A stretch of 64,000 nucleotides of DNA from Alphaproteobacteria bacterium (GTDB lineage Bacteria; Pseudomonadota; Alphaproteobacteria; Micropepsales; Micropepsaceae): positions 31,357-95,356 of the forward strand of contig JAHFQC010000009.1 in assembly GCA_023259375.1 (NCBI GenBank). Reading direction: 5' to 3'. The notes beneath the pieces are model-generated. The model saw nothing but the letters and a program-made list of their open reading frames with translations, was not told the DNA's origin and made no database searches. Below are positions 9,986 through 20,715 of the stretch, piece by piece. The stretch's first letter is position 1. Every line of letters begins with the position of its first letter. Position numbers and translations under genes: made by a program.

Positions 9986-12634
9986 ATGCGCCGTTCAAAC
10001 ATGCTCGCAATCTTGCTCTCTACAGCTTCGGCCGCGGTTCTTTCGACATCGCTTGATGCCTCGGGGGCAACGATAAATATCGCGCCCGGCCAGACGTACA
10101 ATATCGCGGCCTCTACGTCGGACGATGTCGTCAATAACGGCCATCTCGTAATTGGGACGGGGAGGCCTTCGACGATCATGCTCAGCGGAGATGTTTCAGG
10201 CGCTGGCTATGTTTTTTTGAATTTCAGTGCTTTTGGTAGTAATGTGATCCTAACCGGCACAAACACCTATACCGGAGTAACGTCCGTACTCGGTACGTTG
10301 TCGATCGGCAATGGCGGAAATAGCGGGACCCTTGCTGGCGATGTCTATATTCTGAATCTCGGGGAAGTCGTATTCAATCGCTCTGGTACCTACTCTTATG
10401 CTGGAACCATCACAGGCTTTGCTCTGCGGCCGTCGCCGACAATAGGGGGGGCGGTTTATGTGACTGGCGGCGGCACGATGATTTATACAGGAACCGCCGT
10501 AGCGACTGTCATCGTTGAGTCCGGTACGACACTGCAAGTCGGGGACGGCGGAACCGCCGGCAAACTCGATTATGCCGTCGCGAATGACGGTACGCTGATC
10601 TATAATCAGTCAGGCACCAACTACGTCGACATTGAGATCGGCGGTACCGGCAGCGTCATATTGCGGGGCGGCGGCACTTACATATTCGGCCAGGAATTCT
10701 ATCAAATTAGATCCTCAAAGACCTATTCAGGTGATACCATCGTTGAACATGCAACGCTGGAAGTTCCCGAGCAGGATAGTTGTTACCCTGAGCTAAACTG
10801 TCTATCGACCGTATCTAGCATCGTGCTCAATAACGCGAGTGATGTCAGTCTCGTTTTTGAAGACTTGGCCTGGGCAAGAGTGAAGTCTCTGTTCGGTGGT
10901 GGTTCGTTGGGCGGAAACACGCTGCTCAATGGGCGTTCGGACTTGATCGTCATAAATGGCGGAAATTATGCGGGCGTGATCTCAGGTTCAGGAACGTTCA
11001 GTGTCGAGAGCGGCACAATGGTTCTCTCCGGTGACAATACGTATACCGGCGGTACGAGAATATATCGTGATGCCACACTGCAAGTTGGCACTGGCGGGGC
11101 ATCGGGTTCGATCGTGGGAGACGTTGAGAACGAAGGAACGCTCATTATCGACCGTTCCGGAGTGTTGCTACTGTCCGGCAAGATGGAAGGACCCGGAACA
11201 TTACAGAAAACCGGCAGTGGCACGTTGGTGTTGAACGGTGTGAACGCTTACACGGGTTTGACGACAGTCTTTGCCGGCACGCTCGAAGTCGGCGACACCG
11301 CTCATCCTACTGCGACGCTCGCCGGCGACGTGTCTGTGGCGGCTGGCGCGGTTCTGAGCGGTCATGGACAGGTTCTCGGTACGATCAGTGGGGCCGGTAC
11401 AGTCAGGCCCGGCGGATCCGTCGGTACGTTGACAGTCGGCAGTTACACGCAGAATTCCGACAGTACGCTTGCCATCAACGTGGAGCCGAACGGGAGCGCC
11501 GCACTTAATGTCACCCATACGGCGACCCTCGCCGGCAAACTCGCAATCACGCTTGCGCCAGGCATGGCCCCGTGGGCATCTGAAAGCATTTTGACGGCCG
11601 GAACGATTGTCGGGCAGTTTTCGTCCATTGCGGTCTCAGATCCCGCGTCCGACATTTATGCGGTCGACTATCTGTCCAATGCCGTTGTGCTGACCGTCGA
11701 GGCCCGCCGAGCAGGGCAGATCTATGGTGATGTGATCTCGGCTGCGTTGGACGGCGGTCATGCGCTCAACGGTTTGCTGCTCGACCATCGCACCTCCTGT
11801 CAATCTGGTCAGAGCTGGTGTGTATGGGGGAGCGGCTTCGGGGGCATGGGATGGTTCGATACCAATACGGCCGAGGCAAATGCATTCAAGTTTAAGCGGG
11901 CTGGCGCAATCGCGGGCCTCGACGCCGTTTTTGCAGGCGGTCAAACTATCGGCTTTGCTGTATCGTTCAACCAGACCTCGGTGACGGTCTCTCAGGGTTG
12001 GGGCAGTGCCCTTATCAGCTCTGTGTCAGGTGCGGTGACGGGCTCCGCACCGTTATGGCTTGGCGAGATCAGAGCCAGCCTCTTCGGTACAATCAATAAT
12101 GCTTCCAGTCGCCGCGATCTAGGATCGTTCGGTATCGCCGAAGGGAGCCCCGATAGCTATACCTATGGGGGCGCAGCGGAATATGGGGTCAGTTTGTTCG
12201 GCGGCTCGGTAGTGCCATTGGCGGGTATCAGTATCGTTGACGTGCACCAGAAAGCGATGGCCGAAGAGGGTGTAGGAACCCTTGGGTATTCGCAGCAGTC
12301 TACGGACTTTACCTCGGTCCGCGGCGAACTCGGTGTGCGCCTGCAGCGTTCGTTTACGACTGCCGGTGGTGTGAATCTTGTTCCGCATCTGCGCATGAGT
12401 ATGCAGCAGAAACTAAACGAGGCTGATCAAGCCGTCGCACTCGAGCTGAATGGTCATCCGGAGAGCAGCTACTACCCGTCCTTTGCTGAACCAGCCATTA
12501 CAGCGTTTGCGGCAACGGCCGCTCTAGACATCTCGTCCGGACAAAACTGGGATGTGCGGGTATCGACCGGAACGAGGCTTAGCGCTCGGGAAAAGCAGGT
12601 TGTGATCGGAGCGGGCGGTTCGTATCGCTTCTGA
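9986..12634 (+). CDS. Autotransporter with passenger-associated repeats and C-terminal beta-barrel
   Basis: Signal peptide; repeated TYTGxTxVxxGTLxVG...TLAGDV units; C-terminal beta-barrel ending GAGGSYRF. Confidence 0.88.
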   Translation: MRRSNMLAILLSTASAAVLSTSLDASGATINIAPGQTYNIAASTSDDVVNNGHLVIGTGRPSTIMLSGDVSGAGYVFLNFSAFGSNVILTGTNTYTGVTSVLGTLSIGNGGNSGTLAGDVYILNLGEVVFNRSGTYSYAGTITGFALRPSPTIGGAVYVTGGGTMIYTGTAVATVIVESGTTLQVGDGGTAGKLDYAVANDGTLIYNQSGTNYVDIEIGGTGSVILRGGGTYIFGQEFYQIRSSKTYSGDTIVEHATLEVPEQDSCYPELNCLSTVSSIVLNNASDVSLVFEDLAWARVKSLFGGGSLGGNTLLNGRSDLIVINGGNYAGVISGSGTFSVESGTMVLSGDNTYTGGTRIYRDATLQVGTGGASGSIVGDVENEGTLIIDRSGVLLLSGKMEGPGTLQKTGSGTLVLNGVNAYTGLTTVFAGTLEVGDTAHPTATLAGDVSVAAGAVLSGHGQVLGTISGAGTVRPGGSVGTLTVGSYTQNSDSTLAINVEPNGSAALNVTHTATLAGKLAITLAPGMAPWASESILTAGTIVGQFSSIAVSDPASDIYAVDYLSNAVVLTVEARRAGQIYGDVISAALDGGHALNGLLLDHRTSCQSGQSWCVWGSGFGGMGWFDTNTAEANAFKFKRAGAIAGLDAVFAGGQTIGFAVSFNQTSVTVSQGWGSALISSVSGAVTGSAPLWLGEIRASLFGTINNASSRRDLGSFGIAEGSPDSYTYGGAAEYGVSLFGGSVVPLAGISIVDVHQKAMAEEGVGTLGYSQQSTDFTSVRGELGVRLQRSFTTAGGVNLVPHLRMSMQQKLNEADQAVALELNGHPESSYYPSFAEPAITAFAATAALDISSGQNWDVRVSTGTRLSAREKQVVIGAGGSYRF

Positions 12635-12637
12635 CGG

Positions 12638-14533
12638 CTAAGCGCGCTTGTGGGCGCGCTTGCCGCCGCGGCGGGTTTTGCGGCGGTCAGCTTCTTCGGC
12701 GAAAAGGCCGATGAGCTGGTCGGTCATGGCACCGCCGAGCTGTTCGGCGTCGACGATGGTGACGGCGCGGCTGTAATGGCGGGTCACGTCGTGGCCGATA
12801 CCGATGGCGACGAGTTCGACCGGCGAGCGGTTCTCGATGTAGTCGATCACCTTGCGGAAATGGCGTTCGAGATAGTTGCCGCTGTTGACCGACAGCGTGG
12901 AATCGTCGACCGGGGCGCCGTCGGAGATCACCATCATGATCTTGCGCTGTTCGGGCCGGGCGGCGAGGCGGCTGAACGCCCACATCAAGGCTTCGCCGTC
13001 GATGTTTTCCTTCAAGAGGCCTTCGCGCATCATCAGGCCAAGATTCTTACGGGCGCGGCGCCACGGCTCGTCGGCGTTCTTGTAGATGACATGGCGCAGG
13101 TCGTTGAGACGGCCGGGATTGAGCGGCTTTTCGGCCTTGATCCACTTCTCGCGGGCTTGGCCGCCTTTCCACGCCCGCGTCGTGAAGCCGAGAATCTCGA
13201 CCTTGACCGAGCAGCGTTCCAGCGTCCGCGCCAGAATATCGGCGCACATCGCCGCGATCATGATCGGGCGGCCGCGCATCGAACCGGAATTGTCCAAGAG
13301 CAGCGTCACCACGGTATCGCGGAACTCGGTGTCCTTCTCCATCTTGAAGGCGAGCGGCTGCATCGGATCGATCACCACGCGGGTCAGTCGCGCCGAGTCG
13401 AGCAGGCCTTCTTCGAGATCGAAATCCCAGGAACGGTTCTGCTGCGCCTGCAACAGCCGCTGCAGCTTGTTGGCCAGCCGCGCCACCACGGCTTGCGCCT
13501 GTTGCAGCTGCTGGTCGAGGAAGCTGCGCAGCCGCGTCAGTTCCTCCGGGTCGCACAGTTCGGTGGCGTGGACGACTTCGTCGAATTCGGTGGTGTAGAC
13601 CTTGTAGTCCCAGTTGGTGCTGTCGCCGTCAGGCAGGTCGGGCCGCCACGGCTTGACGCCTTCGTCCGGCGTTTCGGCGTCGCCCATCTCGGCGTCGTCG
13701 GCGCGCTGCTCGGCGGCAGCCTGATCGCTGGTCTCGCCTTCGGTTTCGCGCAGTTCGGCATCGCTGGTGGCGCCTTCGCCTTGCGAATCCTCGCCTTCGC
13801 CGCCTTCCTGGTTCTGTTCGGCGTTCTCGGATTCTTCGCCGCCTTGCTCGGAGTCTTCGTTCTCCTCGCCTTCCTCGTAGAGATCGAGGTCGCGCAGCAC
13901 CATGCGGGTCTGCTTGGCGAACGCCGCCTGATCGCGTAGTGCGGGCAGCAGATCGTTGAGCGTCTTGCCGGCGCGGCTCTCGACATAGTCGCGCCACAGC
14001 TCCACGGCGGCCTTGGCCGAGGGCGGCGGCGGGGCGCCGGTAAGTTTCTCGCGCACCAGGATGCCGAGCACGTCGGCGAGCGGCGCTTCCTTGCGGCTGT
14101 GGGCCTTGGCGAGGCCGCGCTGGGCCGCACGGGCTTCGAGCCCGGCCGCGAGATTGGCGGCGACGCCTTCCATCGCCAACGATCCGATCGCTTCGACGCG
14201 CGCCTGCTCGGCGGCTTCGAACAACGCCGCGGCGTCCGGCATCATCGGCTTGTTGGCGCGATGGATCTTGTCGTCGTGATAGGCGAGCTTCAGCGCCTGC
14301 GCATCGGCGGTGCCGCGCAGGATCGCGAGTTCCTTCGGCGAAAATGATTTCGACGGCGCCGGCAGTTGCGCCCGTTTGGGTCCGTTGCCGGCAAAGAACT
14401 TGACCACCGACGACCACCAGGTCGACGGCTCGGTGACATAGGAGACTTCGAGTTCCGGCTCGCCCGCCAACGCCCTCAGCGTGCCGGAGACGGCACGTTT
14501 GACGTCTTCGGTCGGCGAGTCATTGGGATTCAC
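12638..14533 (-). CDS. cobT: Cobaltochelatase subunit CobT
   Basis: Acidic central region plus VWA domain ([31 protein letters not shown]); adjacent to cobS with 4-nt overlap. Confidence 0.95.
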   Translation of the reverse strand: MNPNDSPTEDVKRAVSGTLRALAGEPELEVSYVTEPSTWWSSVVKFFAGNGPKRAQLPAPSKSFSPKELAILRGTADAQALKLAYHDDKIHRANKPMMPDAAALFEAAEQARVEAIGSLAMEGVAANLAAGLEARAAQRGLAKAHSRKEAPLADVLGILVREKLTGAPPPPSAKAAVELWRDYVESRAGKTLNDLLPALRDQAAFAKQTRMVLRDLDLYEEGEENEDSEQGGEESENAEQNQEGGEGEDSQGEGATSDAELRETEGETSDQAAAEQRADDAEMGDAETPDEGVKPWRPDLPDGDSTNWDYKVYTTEFDEVVHATELCDPEELTRLRSFLDQQLQQAQAVVARLANKLQRLLQAQQNRSWDFDLEEGLLDSARLTRVVIDPMQPLAFKMEKDTEFRDTVVTLLLDNSGSMRGRPIMIAAMCADILARTLERCSVKVEILGFTTRAWKGGQAREKWIKAEKPLNPGRLNDLRHVIYKNADEPWRRARKNLGLMMREGLLKENIDGEALMWAFSRLAARPEQRKIMMVISDGAPVDDSTLSVNSGNYLERHFRKVIDYIENRSPVELVAIGIGHDVTRHYSRAVTIVDAEQLGGAMTDQLIGLFAEEADRRKTRRGGKRAHKRA

Positions 14534-15522
14534 GCCACCAGCACCTTTGCGGCGCTTTCCGGCAGGTCTTCACCGAAGGCGCGCTGATAGAATTCGGCCA
14601 CGGTGCCGCGCTCGAGCTCGTCGCACTTGTTGAGGAAGGTGAGACGGAACGCGAAACCGACATCGCCGAAGATTTCGGCGTTTTCGGCCCAGGTGATGAC
14701 AGTACGCGGGCTCATCACGGTCGAGAGATCGCCGTTGATGAAGGCGTTGCGCGTCAGATCGGCGACGCGGACCATGGCGTCGACTTTCTTGCGCTTCTCC
14801 GGCGTCGCATAGGCGGGAACCTTGGCGACCACGATGTTCACTTCGGTATCGTGGGCGAGATAGTTGAGGGTCGCCACGATGCTCCAGCGGTCCATCTGGC
14901 CCTGGTTGATCTGCTGCGTGCCGTGATAGAGGCCGGTGGTATCGCCGAGGCCGATGGTGTTGGTGGTCGAGAACAGGCGGAACCCCGGATGCGGACGGAT
15001 CACGCGGTTCTGATCGAGCAGGGTGAGCTTGCCTTGCACTTCGAGCACGCGCTGGATCACGAACATCACGTCGGGACGGCCGGCGTCGTATTCGTCGAAC
15101 ACCAGCGCCACCGGGTGCTGCAGCGCCCACGGCAACAGGCCTTCACGGAACTCGGTGATCTGCAGGCCGTCCTTGAGGACGATGGCGTCCTTGCCGACCA
15201 GATCGATGCGGCTGATGTGGCTGTCGAGGTTGATGCGCACGCACGGCCAGTTGAGGCGCGCGGCGACCTGTTCGATATGGGTCGACTTGCCGGTGCCGTG
15301 ATAGCCCTGGATCATGACGCGGCGGTTGTGCGCGAAGCCGGCAAGAATGGCGAGCGTGGTATCGCGATCGAAGCGGTAGGCCGGATCGAGATCGGGCACG
15401 TATTGGGTGGCTTGCGAGAAGCCGGGTACTTTGATCTTGGCCTCGATGCCGAACGTCGCCTTCACATCGAAGGTGGTGTCGGGCTTCAAGGAGGGATCGA
15501 GGCCTTCAGTCTCAGTCGTCAT
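14530..15522 (-). CDS. cobS: Cobaltochelatase subunit CobS (AAA+ ATPase)
   Basis: Walker [19 protein letters not shown], Walker [25 protein letters not shown]. Confidence 0.96.
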   Translation of the reverse strand: MTTETEGLDPSLKPDTTFDVKATFGIEAKIKVPGFSQATQYVPDLDPAYRFDRDTTLAILAGFAHNRRVMIQGYHGTGKSTHIEQVAARLNWPCVRINLDSHISRIDLVGKDAIVLKDGLQITEFREGLLPWALQHPVALVFDEYDAGRPDVMFVIQRVLEVQGKLTLLDQNRVIRPHPGFRLFSTTNTIGLGDTTGLYHGTQQINQGQMDRWSIVATLNYLAHDTEVNIVVAKVPAYATPEKRKKVDAMVRVADLTRNAFINGDLSTVMSPRTVITWAENAEIFGDVGFAFRLTFLNKCDELERGTVAEFYQRAFGEDLPESAAKVLVA

Positions 15523-15582
15523 TTGCTTGGGTCCGGCAGTTCCGCCGCGGTGGAAGAGGTGAGGGCGCCGAACGCGCCGTCG

Positions 15583-16191
15583 TCAGCTGACAATGCCTGA
15601 CGCTTTAAGGACGCCGTAGGCCTTGATTACCTGCTTCAGTCGCTCTTCGGTGCCCCGGTCGCCGCCATGCGCGTCGGGGTGGAAACGCTTTACGAGTTCC
15701 TTATACCTCGCCTTGATTTCGTTCAAGGTTGCGCTGGGTTCGAGGTCGAGGATGTCGAATGCTTGGCTCTGCAAACGGGTTAATACCCGTTCAGGACGTC
15801 GGGGTTTAGGTTCCGCGTCGTCACCAAACACGGCGAGATCGTCTTCGACCCGGAAAGAGCCGTGAAAAGGGCCGCTTTCGCCCTTCACACCCGCGGCGCG
15901 CTTGCCGATCGGCCATGTCGGGCGATGTCCGAGCGAGGCTTCTTCCTGGAACTGGGCGATGGCGGATTCCGTCATGCCCTTGAAATAGTCCCACTTCTCG
16001 TTGTGTTCGCGGGCGTGCTTGAGACAAACCCAGAGATACTCGGAAATCTGGTCCCGGCTTTTGGGCACTTTATAAGCACCTTCGCCGGTGCATCCCTTGA
16101 CCGCGCAAGGGCGCACCTTTGGCTTTTCGACAACATCCGGCTTGATGCGGATGCTTTGTCTGAACCGCGAAGTGAAACCCGTTTTCGTCAT
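15583..16191 (-). CDS. J-domain (DnaJ-like) protein
   Basis: C-terminal ILDLEPSATLNEIKARYKELVKRFHPDAHGGDR (HPD motif). Confidence 0.9.
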   Translation of the reverse strand: MTKTGFTSRFRQSIRIKPDVVEKPKVRPCAVKGCTGEGAYKVPKSRDQISEYLWVCLKHAREHNEKWDYFKGMTESAIAQFQEEASLGHRPTWPIGKRAAGVKGESGPFHGSFRVEDDLAVFGDDAEPKPRRPERVLTRLQSQAFDILDLEPSATLNEIKARYKELVKRFHPDAHGGDRGTEERLKQVIKAYGVLKASGIVS

Positions 16192-16273
16192 GGGAGGATT
16201 ATGGAGTTCGTTCGTGAAAAAACAAGAAAACGAAGCGCTTGACAGAAGGTTTTCCCCCCGGCTTCATGCCGCA

Positions 16274-16543
16274 ATGGGTATGACTGACACAATTCGGACG
16301 AAATTGACCGCCGCTTTCGCGCCGGATCAACTTGAAGTGATCGACGACAGCGCAAGCCACGAAGGCCATCTGGGTCACGACCACGGCGGCGAGACACATT
16401 TTGTCGTGAAAATTGTAGCCGCGGAATTCGCCGGCCTCAGCCGCGTCGAACGCCAGCGCCGGATCTACGCCGTTCTCTCCCACGAACTGCTGACGCAGGT
16501 CCATGCACTGCAGCTGGAGACGAAAGCGCCGGGGGAAGCTTAG
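16274..16543 (+). CDS. BolA family protein
   Basis: MGMTDTIRTKLTAAFAPDQLEVIDDSASHEGH...ETHFVVKIVAAEFAGLSRVERQRRIYAVLSHEL; start reassigned to ATG 16274. Confidence 0.92.
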   Translation: MGMTDTIRTKLTAAFAPDQLEVIDDSASHEGHLGHDHGGETHFVVKIVAAEFAGLSRVERQRRIYAVLSHELLTQVHALQLETKAPGEA

Positions 16544-16547
16544 CCGC

Positions 16548-17138
16548 CTATTGGTCGCGCTTCGATATGCACGGAACCATTATCGAAGTCGTCATCAAAG
16601 TGTATTTGCCGGGAGTATGGGCGGTTTTTATTGTGACGTCGCTTCCTGAAGGCAGCGGTACGTATGCTTTGGTTGCTGGTCGGCGAACGACATCGGCCGC
16701 GCGATAACGATACACCGTCATCCCTCCCCAACGGTCGCTTGGTTCAACGGGGGCCCAGGAGCGGAGCTCGTCCACGCTGCCGCCATCGTCAGGGATGCTG
16801 AGAACGGTGCAAGTGCGAAGGGCTTCACATAATTTCCCGTCTTGAGCAGGAATTTCGATCGTCCCTACGTCTCCGCTCAGCCTCCGGTCTTTGTTGTCCA
16901 GATGCCATGATGTTAAGCGAATGCCCGCCGTAGTGGGAAGCTGCGGCTCCTCAATCGCACCCATCGCCTTGGCGGCAGCTAATGCCGCGACAGGTTGAGC
17001 GTTCGTTTCGATACAGATCTGCTTGAACGCTGTGAACAGCGGTAGAGGCGTTTCGGCCCAACCAACGGTTCCGACCAGCGGGATAATAACACTCAAGCCC
17101 ATTATAGCGCGCATGGCCCCCGTCCCCCACGTTGGCAA
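16548..17138 (-). CDS. Hypothetical protein with N-terminal hydrophobic segment
   Basis: 196 aa ORF, no recognisable family. Confidence 0.5.
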   Translation of the reverse strand: MPTWGTGAMRAIMGLSVIIPLVGTVGWAETPLPLFTAFKQICIETNAQPVAALAAAKAMGAIEEPQLPTTAGIRLTSWHLDNKDRRLSGDVGTIEIPAQDGKLCEALRTCTVLSIPDDGGSVDELRSWAPVEPSDRWGGMTVYRYRAADVVRRPATKAYVPLPSGSDVTIKTAHTPGKYTLMTTSIMVPCISKRDQ

Positions 17139-17206
17139 GCCATTGTACCTGAATCGTTATCGAAGAGAAGGATGGCCGACGCATCGAGGCAGAAACCGCG
17201 CAGTCT

Positions 17207-18511
17207 CTACTTTCCCCCCGCCGGTTCCGCTTTCACCACGCCGCCGGGCGGGACCACGCGCAGGACGGTGATCTGGTTTCTCTGCCGGCGCAGGACTTCG
17301 AACTTGAAGCCGTAGAACGCGAAGCGCTGGCCGACTTCGGGGATGGTGCGGGCTTCGTGGATGACGAGGCCGGCGATGGTGGTGGCTTCTTCGTCGGGCA
17401 GGTTCCAGTCGAGTTCGCGATTGAGATCGCGGATCGGCGTGGTGCCTTCGATCAGATACGTCCCGTCGATCTGCGGGCGGATGCCGGGCGGCACGCGCGG
17501 CGCCTGTTCGTCGGGAATGCGGCCGAACACTTCGTCGAGCACGTCCTCGCGCGTCACGAGGCCCATGATGACGCCGTATTCGTCGACCACCAGCGCAAAA
17601 TGGGTGCGTCGCTCGCGATAGGCTTCGAGCAGTTCTTCCACCTTCATGGTTTCGGGCACGAACCAGGGCGGTGAGGTCAGGGCGCCGAAATCGAGGTGCT
17701 GGAACGCTTCCTTGTTGGCCAGCACCGCGCGCACCAGATTGCGGGTGCGCAAGACGCCGACGATGTTGTCGGGCTCGTCCTTCCACACCGGCACGCGGGC
17801 GTGGCGCGAGGCCATCAGTTCGCGCACGATGTCTTCGCGCGGCTGGTCGATGCCGATGGTCATCATCTTCTTGCGATGGGTCATGACATCGCCGACCGTG
17901 AGGTCGCGCAGGTCGAGCACGCCGGAGATCATGTCTCGGCTTTCGCGTTCGACCGAGCCCTGCTCGTGGCGGAGATACACGGTGCCGCGGATTTCATCGT
18001 GCACTTCGTCGGCGACAATGCCCTTGTTTTTGCCGGAGACGCCGAATAGCTGCAGCAATACCCAGACGATCTTCTGCACCGCGCTGACGATGGGTCCGAG
18101 GATCGCCACCACCATCTGAACCGGCCGCGCCACGGTGAGGGCGAAGCGGTCAGTACGGGCGATCGCCAACGTCTTGGGCAGCACTTCGCCGAAGATCAGG
18201 ATCACGGCCGTCATGATCGCCGTCACGATCACCACCGCGTTATGGCCGAAGCGGTCCTCCAGCACGTAGGTCGCGATCGACGACGACAGGATGTTGACGA
18301 AGGTATTGCCGAGCAGCAGCGCCCCGATCAGCTTCTCGCGATTGCCGACCAGCTTGTTGACAAACGCGGCGGCGGCGGAGCCGTCCTTTTCGAGTTGATG
18401 CATCTTGCCCGGCGATACGGCGGTCAGCGCCGTCTCCGATCCGGCGAAGAAGGCCGACAGGCACAAAAGCCCGGCAACGGCAGCGATCGTGACGATGAGA
18501 ACGGTATCCAT
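17207..18511 (-). CDS. HlyC/CorC (CNNM-type) family transporter with CBS domains
   Basis: FFAGSETALTAVSPGKMHQLEKDG, VMTHRKKMMTIGIDQPREDIVREL, HFALVVDEYGVIMGLVTREDVLDEVFGRIPDE. Confidence 0.93.
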   Translation of the reverse strand: MDTVLIVTIAAVAGLLCLSAFFAGSETALTAVSPGKMHQLEKDGSAAAAFVNKLVGNREKLIGALLLGNTFVNILSSSIATYVLEDRFGHNAVVIVTAIMTAVILIFGEVLPKTLAIARTDRFALTVARPVQMVVAILGPIVSAVQKIVWVLLQLFGVSGKNKGIVADEVHDEIRGTVYLRHEQGSVERESRDMISGVLDLRDLTVGDVMTHRKKMMTIGIDQPREDIVRELMASRHARVPVWKDEPDNIVGVLRTRNLVRAVLANKEAFQHLDFGALTSPPWFVPETMKVEELLEAYRERRTHFALVVDEYGVIMGLVTREDVLDEVFGRIPDEQAPRVPPGIRPQIDGTYLIEGTTPIRDLNRELDWNLPDEEATTIAGLVIHEARTIPEVGQRFAFYGFKFEVLRRQRNQITVLRVVPPGGVVKAEPAGGK

Positions 18512-18819
18512 GGCGAACCTCTAGCGACGCACGGAGTATATTCGCGATGCGCGGAGCAAACAAAGAATGTCATCCCCGGCGGAGCGAAGTGGCGCGCTTT
18601 ATCTGCCCCCGCGGGCGCAAGATTTTCGTCGCTGGCACAAAGACCGTGGGGGAAGTCCGGCGGAGCCGGGAAGGGGGGCGTGGTTCGTGTCGGAATGAAG
18701 CCCCCTACGGCGCTTCGCGCCACTTCCCCCACGCGTTACATACCAACGCTGAAATCCTCCCACGCGCGGGGGCAGAGAACTGCACCTCTCCGCGCCTCCG
18801 CGTGACCTTATTGGTGGGT

Positions 18820-19911
18820 TCAGCTCACCACGTCGCGCACCGCGTCCACCGGGACTTCGTCGGTGACAAAGCCGTTGCCGATGCCGTGGGCGAGGACGAA
18901 GTTCAGCTTGCCGTCCTTGACCTTCTTGTCGTGCGCCATGGCGGCGAGGAGGACGTCGGGGCTCGGGCGTTCGCCGGGGATGTCGGCAATCGCCGACGGC
19001 AGGCCGATGGCCTTGGTGTGGGCTTCGACCCGCGCCGCATCTTCCGGCGAACACAGACCGAGCTGCGCCGAAAGGCGGAACGCCAGCACCGTGCCGATGG
19101 CGACGCCTTCGCCGTGCAAGAGGCGGTCGGAGAATCCGGTCGCCGTCTCCAGCGCGTGGCCGAACGTATGGCCGAGGTTCAGCAGCGCCCGTTCGCCTTT
19201 CTCGCGTTCGTCGTGTTCGACAATGGTCGCTTTCATCTGGCAGGCATGGGCGACCGTGTGGACGATGGCGTCGTGCTCGCCATGCAGGGCGCGGGGCGCA
19301 TTCTGCTCCAGCCAGGCGAAATAGTCGGCATCGCGTACGGCGCCGATCTTCAGCACTTCGGCATAGCCGGCGAGCAGTTCGCGCCGCGGCAGGGTGCCAA
19401 GCACATCGGTATCGGCGATCACCACCTTGGGCTGATGGAACACGCCGACGAGGTTCTTGCCTTCGGGAATATTGATCCCGGTCTTGCCGCCGACCGAGGA
19501 GTCCACTTGGCTCAGCAGCGTCGTCGGCACCTGGGCGAACGAGACGCCGCGCTTCAGGATGCCGGCGGCAAAGCCGGTGAGGTCGCCGATCACGCCGCCG
19601 CCGAACGCCACCACCAGTCCGCCGCGGTCGACGCCGGTGGCGGTCAGCTCGCTGATCAGCTTTTCCAGCCAGAAGAAGCTTTTGGTGCTTTCGCCGGCAT
19701 CGACGGTGATCGGATGCGGCTCCAGTCCGGCGTTTTCCAGGACGCCGAGAAAGCGGTCGAGATGGAGGAACGCGACATTGGCGTCGGTCACGACCGGCAG
19801 CGGCCCGCGCGCGAACGGCGCGATCAGCTTTCCGGCTTCGGCCAGCATGCCGGGGCCGACATGAATGTCGTAGCTGCGCGCACCCAGATCGATTGTGATG
19901 CGTTCGTTCAT
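18820..19911 (-). CDS. aroB: 3-dehydroquinate synthase
   Basis: GGGVIGDLTGFAAGILKRGVSFAQVPTTLLSQVDSSVGGKTGINIPEGKNLVGVFHQP; 4-nt overlap with aroK. Confidence 0.97.
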   Translation of the reverse strand: MNERITIDLGARSYDIHVGPGMLAEAGKLIAPFARGPLPVVTDANVAFLHLDRFLGVLENAGLEPHPITVDAGESTKSFFWLEKLISELTATGVDRGGLVVAFGGGVIGDLTGFAAGILKRGVSFAQVPTTLLSQVDSSVGGKTGINIPEGKNLVGVFHQPKVVIADTDVLGTLPRRELLAGYAEVLKIGAVRDADYFAWLEQNAPRALHGEHDAIVHTVAHACQMKATIVEHDEREKGERALLNLGHTFGHALETATGFSDRLLHGEGVAIGTVLAFRLSAQLGLCSPEDAARVEAHTKAIGLPSAIADIPGERPSPDVLLAAMAHDKKVKDGKLNFVLAHGIGNGFVTDEVPVDAVRDVVS

Positions 19912-20444
19912 GGTACCCAGATCCTGGTTTCGGTCAGTGTGGTCATCAGCCGCTCGACGGCGATTTCGTGCGGTGCGTTCTGGCTGTCGACCGTGATATC
20001 GGCCAGAGCATAGGTCGGTTCGCGTTCCGCCAGCAGCTTTTCGAGCGTGCCGCGCGGATCGGCGGTTTTGAGCAGCGGCCGGTTGCTCTTGCGCTTGACG
20101 CGCATGAACAGGATGTCAAGCGGGGCGCGCAGCCAGACGGTGACGGTGTTCGCTTTCAACTGCTCGCGGATTTCCGCCGACATGAAGGCACCGCCCCCGG
20201 TCGCCAGCACATGCGGCGCTTTCTCGGCCACCAGGCGCGAAATTACCTTTCGTTCACAGTCCCGGAACGCAGCTTCGCCATAGGTCGCGAAAATCTCAGG
20301 GATAGGCTGTCCGGCGGCGGCTTCGATTTCGTTGTCGGCATCGAAAAAATCCACAGCCATGCGAGTTGCCAGGCGGCGGCCGATCGAACTTTTTCCCGCC
20401 CCCATCATTCCGACTAGTGCTATCGTTTTGGTCAGCTGCCCCAT
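19908..20444 (-). CDS. aroK: Shikimate kinase
   Basis: IALVGMMGAGKSSIGRRLATRMAVDFFDADNEIE. Confidence 0.96.
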   Translation of the reverse strand: MGQLTKTIALVGMMGAGKSSIGRRLATRMAVDFFDADNEIEAAAGQPIPEIFATYGEAAFRDCERKVISRLVAEKAPHVLATGGGAFMSAEIREQLKANTVTVWLRAPLDILFMRVKRKSNRPLLKTADPRGTLEKLLAEREPTYALADITVDSQNAPHEIAVERLMTTLTETRIWVP

Positions 20445-20544
20445 AAACTCCGCATTACACGGGTTATAGTTTCTCCGCTAGCCGGAAAGTGGGATTCTGA
20501 TCGGCAAACCCGCGGAATCGCTGCGGAAATGGTAAGGAGAGCGC

Positions 20545-20715
20545 ATGCGTGGTATGGGCAGATCCGAAGGCCTGGGGGTAGGGGCATGGCTGTTGATCCT
20601 GGTCGGCATTTTGGTGCTGGCGGGAGCTGTGGCGCTCGCTATCTACGGCGGGTCGGTCCATCCCCAGCAGCATGAATTCGAGCAGGTAATCTCCAATGAC
20701 AGGTTCCCGAGTTAG
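20545..20715 (+). CDS. Small single-pass membrane protein, 56 aa, unknown function
   Basis: MRGMGRSEGLGVGAWLLILVGILVLAGAVALAIYGGSVHPQQHEFEQVISNDRFPS; overlaps the start of the next CDS by 20 nt; shorter than the ORF-track cutoff. Confidence 0.6.
   Translation: MRGMGRSEGLGVGAWLLILVGILVLAGAVALAIYGGSVHPQQHEFEQVISNDRFPS

Noticed and set aside
18547-20013. 488-aa plus-strand ORF
   Set aside because: Antisense to aroB and part of aroK, and runs through a repeat-rich intergenic region.
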